A stretch of 12,637 nt of DNA from Euperipatoides rowelli (Eukaryota > Onychophora > Udeonychophora > Euonychophora > Peripatopsidae), in NCBI GenBank assembly GCA_003024985.2, contig PXIH01S0011934.1, one strand, 5' to 3'. The position numbers and the translations under genes were made by a program. A model generated the notes under the pieces. The model did no database searches. It saw only the letters and a list, made by a program, of their open reading frames with translations, and had not been told where the DNA came from. This document shows, one piece after another, positions 9,083-12,637 of this stretch (position 1 is its first letter; each line of letters opens with the position of its first letter).

Positions 9083-9153
9083 GCCTTTGGTTACAGTTAA
9101 ATGAACACCATATTTTTTTTTAAAAAAAGATATTACAAATTTATCCGATATCT
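9083..9153. other. Junction between the two LINE tails
   Basis: Seventy-one bases between the LINE-A tail and the last recognisable LINE-B codon. They contain a weak inverted repeat, aaaaaaagatat near 9124 against atatcttt near 9148. This is probably the 3' UTR remnant of LINE-B. No poly(A) or clear target duplication can be assigned. Confidence 0.4.
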
Positions 9154-10290
9154 TTATTTTTTTTCTCTTAAAGCTTCAAGTTCAAAGTTTTTTAGTTGTA
9201 TATTGTGATCTACATATATTAGTAAAATTGTAATTAAGGGCTAATTTTTGCACAGATTCATGGTTCTATCTTGTTCATTTGTTAGAGAACTAGACCACAC
9301 TTCCATAATATATTCTACAAATGGTCTAATATAAGTCAATATATAGTTTTAGCACATATAAGCCTACATTAGGCCTCCTAATTTAGTATAATTAAAGAAA
9401 AAAAACCTTTTTATAACATTTTTTAACAATATATTTTACATTATTATTGTGTACCAAACTTACTAAAATTTTGCATGACTTTACATTTGTAACATTTCAT
9501 CCTGTATTTTTATATTAATATTCATACTATTTATTGCAGTGTCATGTTACATAATTTTTGTTTTAACACACCACAATATTTAGCACTGATTTCAATATCG
9601 TTAATATTCATCATTTCTCCAGTACATATGACTGTAAGATCATCAATATATTTAAATCTTGGTGAAAAATGTCTGGCTATGGCATCAGTAGTGAAAATCA
9701 CTATTATTCCTCAGAATATGAACCTTTGTAGGACTCCATTAATGCAATTCCAAAACTTGGTTTTTAGTTTGTATTTTGATGATTTACTTTCTATTTGTTA
9801 TGAAGGGATGTAAACAATCAATAATGGATTTATTTATATCCATTTCCTCTATTGATTAAAAAAAAATATATGATTCACATGATCTTGCACTTCTTTAAAG
9901 TTGGTTAAAATATTGACAGTTTTTTTATTTGCTTCTAGTGTTCTTAATACAAATCAATATATCTAACCATATAGTGGCTATTTAATTTTACGGGAATGCC
10001 ACCATAGCAGTTTATGTCAATTGTTGTTGATATTAACGGAATCAATATGTAATAAATATGTTTTTCACATATTTTTCTTATTGCAAATTAAATGGAATTT
10101 GCTCACAGAGCTCCTGGATTTTGGGATTAATTTGGGAAATGTTATATAAAAGGATTTTTTTCCATGCATCAGGTTTTTCATTTTAATGATAAATTGATCA
10201 TAAAAATGAGTGCTTCTCATAGCTCTACTGCAAATGATTTTAACATAAATTTGGGAATTGAATCTGGAGAAAATGAGTAATTTTTCTTTC
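9154..10290 (-). pseudogene. LINE-B reverse transcriptase, broken
   Basis: On the minus strand in order: SPDSIPKFMLKSFAVEL at 10270-10220 (usual GPD.IP..lLK.fa), PDAWKK and a PK block near 10175-10130 (usual WK.a.v.PipK), YGGIPVKLNSHYMV near 10007-9970, LTNFKEVQDHVNH at 9908-9870 (motif A, usual vDFsKAFDhVnH, with the catalytic Asp now Asn), GVLQRFIF at 9737-9714 (motif B, usual GvPQGT.L), KYIDDLT ending at 9633 (motif C, YIDD at 9650-9639 intact), then MNIN near 9523 (motif D). The thumb reads IRPFVEYIMEVWSSSLTNEQ from 9330 and ends FELEALREKK with a stop at 9156-9154. Reading needs many frame changes and stops. Confidence 0.85.
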
Positions 10291-10394
10291 TTTTATTCAT
10301 TTTATCCAGTACCCAAAATTATGTCACTGGAATTATTTACAATATAATGTCAGATTAATTATTACTGGTAATCCAGTGTTGGACAAAATTTGAC

Positions 10395-10615
10395 CAATAA
10401 GAAAATTTCCTTTGTAAAAAGCCACCATTCCTTTGTAAAAAGCCGCTACAACGCTAAACAATGAATGTTTTAATTTTGTATATAAATTTTAGCTCATTGC
10501 ACTCCCTTTCCATATAAACTTTAACTCTGCCGAATCTCACACACCTCCATGCACCCAATATGCTTAAAAAGGGATCCAAAGTTTTCCCTTCACGTATTAT
10601 TATATAGATTTGCTA
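10395..10615 (-). repeat. Possible nested repeat inside LINE-B
   Basis: On the minus strand it begins near TCTATATAATAATACGTGAA (10611-10592) and passes through a CCCTTTTT run and a GGAGGTGTGTGAGATT segment. From memory this order resembles a dispersed repeat common in insect genomes, which starts with a TATATAATA-ACGTGAAG stretch and may be Helitron-related. I cannot verify that. The composition and the break in LINE-B reading support a separate insertion. Its boundaries are uncertain. Confidence 0.3.
10407..10444. repeat. 21-bp direct tandem duplication
   Basis: The 17 bases ttcctttgtaaaaagcc at 10407-10423 recur exactly at 10428-10444, giving a period of 21. The copies are identical although the surrounding LINE is highly decayed, so the duplication is probably younger than most of that decay. 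Confidence 0.85.
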
Positions 10616-11070
10616 AATCCTTGTAATCAAGGATTGATTGACTTTGATTTTTAAGTATAAAACATAGTGTTTTTTTTTTTTGTTTTACTGTATTCAGTTG
10701 AGTTCTTAATGAGGCTGTAGAAGTCCATTGTTCTGTATTTTCATTTTTGTATTTTTACATTGAATTTATTTCTTTTGTTGTTTTATTAATTCCTTAATTT
10801 CGATTAATGACTTATCTACTTCTTGATAATTTCTATCTTTGTTATATTTATTTTAGATATTAATATTTTTTTTTCCTCAGTAATCCAGCTTTTGTCACTC
10901 TTTTTGATTATTTTTTAACAATTATTGGAAAAGACTTTTCATAAATATTTTTAATTGTTAAATTAAAAAAAAAATCTCAACCACAAAATTAATATCATGC
11001 ATTTGATAAAGGAACAACCAATCTAATTTTAAGATTTTTTTTACCAAATTCCAAAATGCATCATTTATTT

Positions 11071-11790
11071 TTTAGTATATTAGATTTCTTTAGTTTTACA
11101 ACTAACATAATATGGCTGTGATGGTTTTAATAAGATTAAATTGTGATCTGATATAGCAATCAGAGCTTATATTGATATTTTAAATTTTACACAATACTTG
11201 ACAATAGATGTTATCCTTTTGTTGGTATAGTAATGATTTGTTTAAAATCACTATTTTTGCTTATACTATTAATTTTATTATCATTAAAATCACAAATTAT
11301 TAGGATTTGACTATTCACATTTATGATAGAAGCTTAGAATTGTTTTTAATTAAATCCATTTAATTATTCATTATATAGAGATTATTTGGTGGTGAGTACA
11401 ATGCTAAAATGGTTTATCAATGGTGTGCTTTTCAATATATATTAATGTAAAGACTTCAACTTCATTAATTAAAGGAACACTTACTGATAACAAATTAATA
11501 CTATTTCTTTTAAATATATTGAGACTCTCCACGCATCTTTTTTTTTTTTTGTGAAATCCTAAATAACAGCTTATATCAAAAGCTTTTAAATCAGTTTAAT
11601 TTATCCATGTTTAAGTAAAAAAAAAATATGTTTATTACTCACCATATAAGCTTTCAGATCTTTAAACATATTATACAATTATCTGAGGTTTATTTACCAC
11701 AAAAAACGTTATTTGAACATTGGTTTTTTTTTTTCAATTCTGATGAAGTTAGTGAAATTTATATTAAGCTTGTAATTCTTGATATATTAA
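11071..11790 (-). pseudogene. LINE-B endonuclease (APE-type), broken
   Basis: Minus-strand blocks in order: YKLNINFTNFIRIEKK near 11775-11730 (usual LnIl.tNarSi..K), NKHIFFLL near 11630, TWIN at 11610-11599, SQYI and YLK segments near 11520, LYSPPNNLYIMNN near 11410-11370 (usual YRPPns), IICDFNDNKINS at 11300-11265 (usual i.GDFN, here Gly to Cys), FKQIITIPTKG, then ISDHNLIL around 11154-11131. The Asp and Asn of GDFN and the SDH remain. The Glu before TW is lost through a one-base deletion at about 11610-11615, where the frame shifts from LL to TWIN. Confidence 0.8.
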
Positions 11791-11920
11791 GGTTTAGGTG
11801 TTCTGGTAATCGTAAATATTATTCTATTATTGTCTGATATTTATGAAAACTAAAGGATTTAAATGAGAAGGAAAATAATATAAATGAAAAATAAAGTGTA
11901 CCCAAAAATACCTTTTTGAT

Positions 11921-11948
11921 AACGATTTACCACAACTCATAAATCAAA
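11921..11948 (+). repeat. Left terminal inverted repeat
   Basis: It starts AACGATTTACCACAAC and ends CAAA. It pairs with the right copy at 23 of 28 positions. It is the presumed transposase binding site of the deletion derivative. Confidence 0.8.
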
Positions 11949-12062
11949 AGTTATACACAAACTGTCCATTTGCCTAAATTGATTTAGTAACTAAAAATGT
12001 TTTTATGGTTCAATTGATGGCACAACACAACATTTATAAGCAAATGTCATTCAACAAAATAT

Positions 12063-12419
12063 TCAAGAACTGTCCAACACAAATATCAAACAGCATATGG
12101 AAAAGATCTACCATGTGTACCTACAATTCATGCATGGATAATGACATTTAAGGAGATGGAAAGTTTATAACAGACAAAAGGTGAAGTTCATCAGTCAATA
12201 TTACCCAACATTTTGGAGCATGACATAACCCTAATTGATTGGTTGGGTTATTTTAAAGACATGGTTTATTGCACACTTGTACCAAATCTTATTGTTTTTA
12301 AGACTCAAATCACAGGCACCCTAGGTACCATGAAAAGGGATATGCTGACCAACACATGGAATGAAATTGACTTTCACCTTGATGTACTGTGTGCAACAAA
12401 AAGGGCACATGACATTTAA
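12063..12419 (+). pseudogene. Transposase remnant: N-terminal HTH joined to C-terminal tail, DDE core deleted
   Basis: From 12072 the frame reads VQHKYQTAYGKDLP, then PTIHAWIMTFKEMESL, ending in a stop at about 12168. This matches the N-terminal helix-turn-helix of arthropod Tc1/mariner-type transposases (DUF4817-like), usual wording vQr.fr.kyGk..P.r.ti..W...F.etGsl. In the same frame, 12213-12419 reads DITLIDWLGYFKDMVYCTL, then DMLTNTWNEIDFHLDVLCAT and RAHDI, the C-terminus that usually reads DltPlDFFLWGyvKd.Vy...DML.rtW.eidyRLDicr.t.GAHIE. The methionine at 12213 is internal, not a start. About 250 residues with the catalytic acidic residues are missing between the two parts. It cannot act as a transposase. 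Confidence 0.88.
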
Positions 12420-12472
12420 TAAATCTTTTGAGTTGATAAACACATTGCAATAAATGTTTTCTGAATACAATA

Positions 12473-12500
12473 TTTGGTTCATGGGTTATGGTAAATCATT
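12473..12500 (-). repeat. Right terminal inverted repeat
   Basis: On the plus strand it reads from TTTGGTTCATGGG to AAATCATT. Its reverse complement matches the left repeat with five transitions in 28 positions. It lies 53 bases after the transposase stop codon. Confidence 0.8.
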
Positions 12501-12545
12501 ATGCTAAAAAAAGCTAAAAAAAAATCACGCTTTCCAAACCAACTG

Positions 12546-12637
12546 TTAACCCTGCAGTCGTCGCGGGTCGAAAAGTTACACGGGTAGTCGCGGTGTATCT
12601 GTGAGATAACATGTGTTTATTTCAAGATAAAATAGAC
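12546..12637. mobile_element. Possible piggyBac-type terminus with TTAA target
   Basis: TTAA at 12546-12549 is followed at once by CCCTGCAG and then by a GC-rich stretch rich in CG (about 12556-12595). That is a sharp change from the surrounding AT-rich DNA. A short subrepeat, AGTCGTCGCGGG and then TAGTCGCGGTG, lies within it. TTAA plus a CCC start and CG-rich subterminal repeats are typical of piggyBac-family ends. The element would extend to the right beyond the window. No coding sequence is visible. Confidence 0.5.

Larger units (their letters stand above)
10291..11070 (-). pseudogene. LINE-B linker, with a probable insertion
   Basis: The linker keeps KSWITEE at 10893-10873 (usual PWIT.e) and DLANLYNN near 10625-10602 (usual iAn.FN.fF). 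From the FN block to the SPDSIP block is about 330 bases where roughly 180 would be normal, and 10320-10610 is richer in GC with no LINE-like reading. That points to extra DNA inserted between the endonuclease and polymerase halves. Confidence 0.55.
9154..11790 (-). mobile_element. LINE-B: strongly decayed APE-type LINE, minus strand
   Basis: Read on the minus strand from about 11790 down to 9154, the element shows an APE endonuclease, a linker with KSWITEE, a reverse transcriptase and a thumb region. It differs from LINE-A in motif wording (YGG..., KYIDDLT and N-MNIN-K), so it belongs to another family. It is tail to tail with LINE-A. Stops and frame changes occur every few tens of codons, which suggests greater age than LINE-A. 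The 5' part and ORF1 are not recognised. Confidence 0.85.
11905..12515 (+). mobile_element. Internally deleted Tc1/mariner-type element with terminal inverted repeats
   Basis: Inverted copies at 11921-11948 and 12473-12500 match at 23 of 28 positions, all five differences being transitions. Similarity continues outwards with gaps to about 11910 and 12515, where both sides carry a T-rich stretch before GAT/CAT. Between them lie the two ends of one transposase frame but not its middle, so this is a deletion derivative of about 0.6 kb. Such copies can be moved by an enzyme from a full-length relative. TA target duplications could not be assigned because the outer ends are uncertain. Confidence 0.8.

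Noticed and set aside
9544-9813. 89-codon open frame on the plus strand
   Set aside because: It lies antisense to the LINE-B reverse transcriptase, whose YIDD and motif B occupy the same bases on the minus strand.
11628-11837. 69-codon open frame on the plus strand
   Set aside because: It is antisense to the start of the LINE-B endonuclease, and its product is Phe/Ile-rich with no motif.
12213-12419. A separate small gene starting with ATG at 12213
   Set aside because: The sequence is the C-terminal tail of a transposase and is in frame with the N-terminal part upstream. The methionine is internal.

Overview
The window is AT-rich eukaryotic DNA, about three quarters A+T by eye. I find no intact protein gene, no rRNA or tRNA and no prokaryotic gene organisation. 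What can be recognised is a graveyard of decayed transposable elements. The mix suggests an animal and most likely an arthropod: two APE-endonuclease LINEs, a pogo/Tigger transposase, a Tc1/mariner-type element of the arthropod HTH-DDE (DUF4817-like) group, and possible piggyBac-type ends. All family calls come from reading translated motifs by eye. No database search was possible.

Layout. Bases 1-150 hold a possible piggyBac-type terminus next to TTAA. Bases 151-2200 are almost featureless, apart from a short possible Tc1-like helix-turn-helix remnant near 1031. Bases 2200-2650 hold hairpins and a degenerate hammerhead-like motif on the minus strand, of the kind seen in Penelope-like retroelements. 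Bases 2700-2900 are an unrecognised, less AT-rich island. A probable 5'-truncated LINE tail ends near 3612. A plus-strand pogo/Tigger transposase pseudogene covers about 3806-4367, followed by palindromic repeats (4576-4680). A 31-bp-arm hairpin lies at 5148-5217. An unusually long open frame at 5555-5962 resembles the extreme C-terminus of a LINE reverse transcriptase.

The centre and right half are two dead LINEs placed tail to tail. LINE-A (plus strand, about 6058-9082) keeps an endonuclease, a full reverse transcriptase with thumb, and a (TAAA)n tail. LINE-B (minus strand, about 11790-9154) also keeps endonuclease and reverse transcriptase motifs but is much more decayed. It carries extra DNA with a 21-bp tandem duplication between its two domains. 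Neither can be functional: both are broken by many stops and frameshifts, both endonucleases have lost the SETW-type glutamate, and LINE-A has YADY in place of YADD.

At the right edge, about 11905-12515 is an internally deleted Tc1/mariner-type element with matching terminal inverted repeats. Its N-terminal DNA-binding part and C-terminal tail lie in the same reading frame, but the DDE core is missing. From 12546 a TTAA followed by CCCT opens a GC-rich stretch that looks like the end of a piggyBac-type element running out of the window.

The parts do not work together as a pathway. The region reads as neutral, repeat-filled DNA in which successive insertions have decayed. I did not find a convincing new biological system. 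The items most worth following up are the deletion derivative at the right end, the long hairpin at 5148-5217, the hammerhead-like motif near 2457 and the open frame at 5555.
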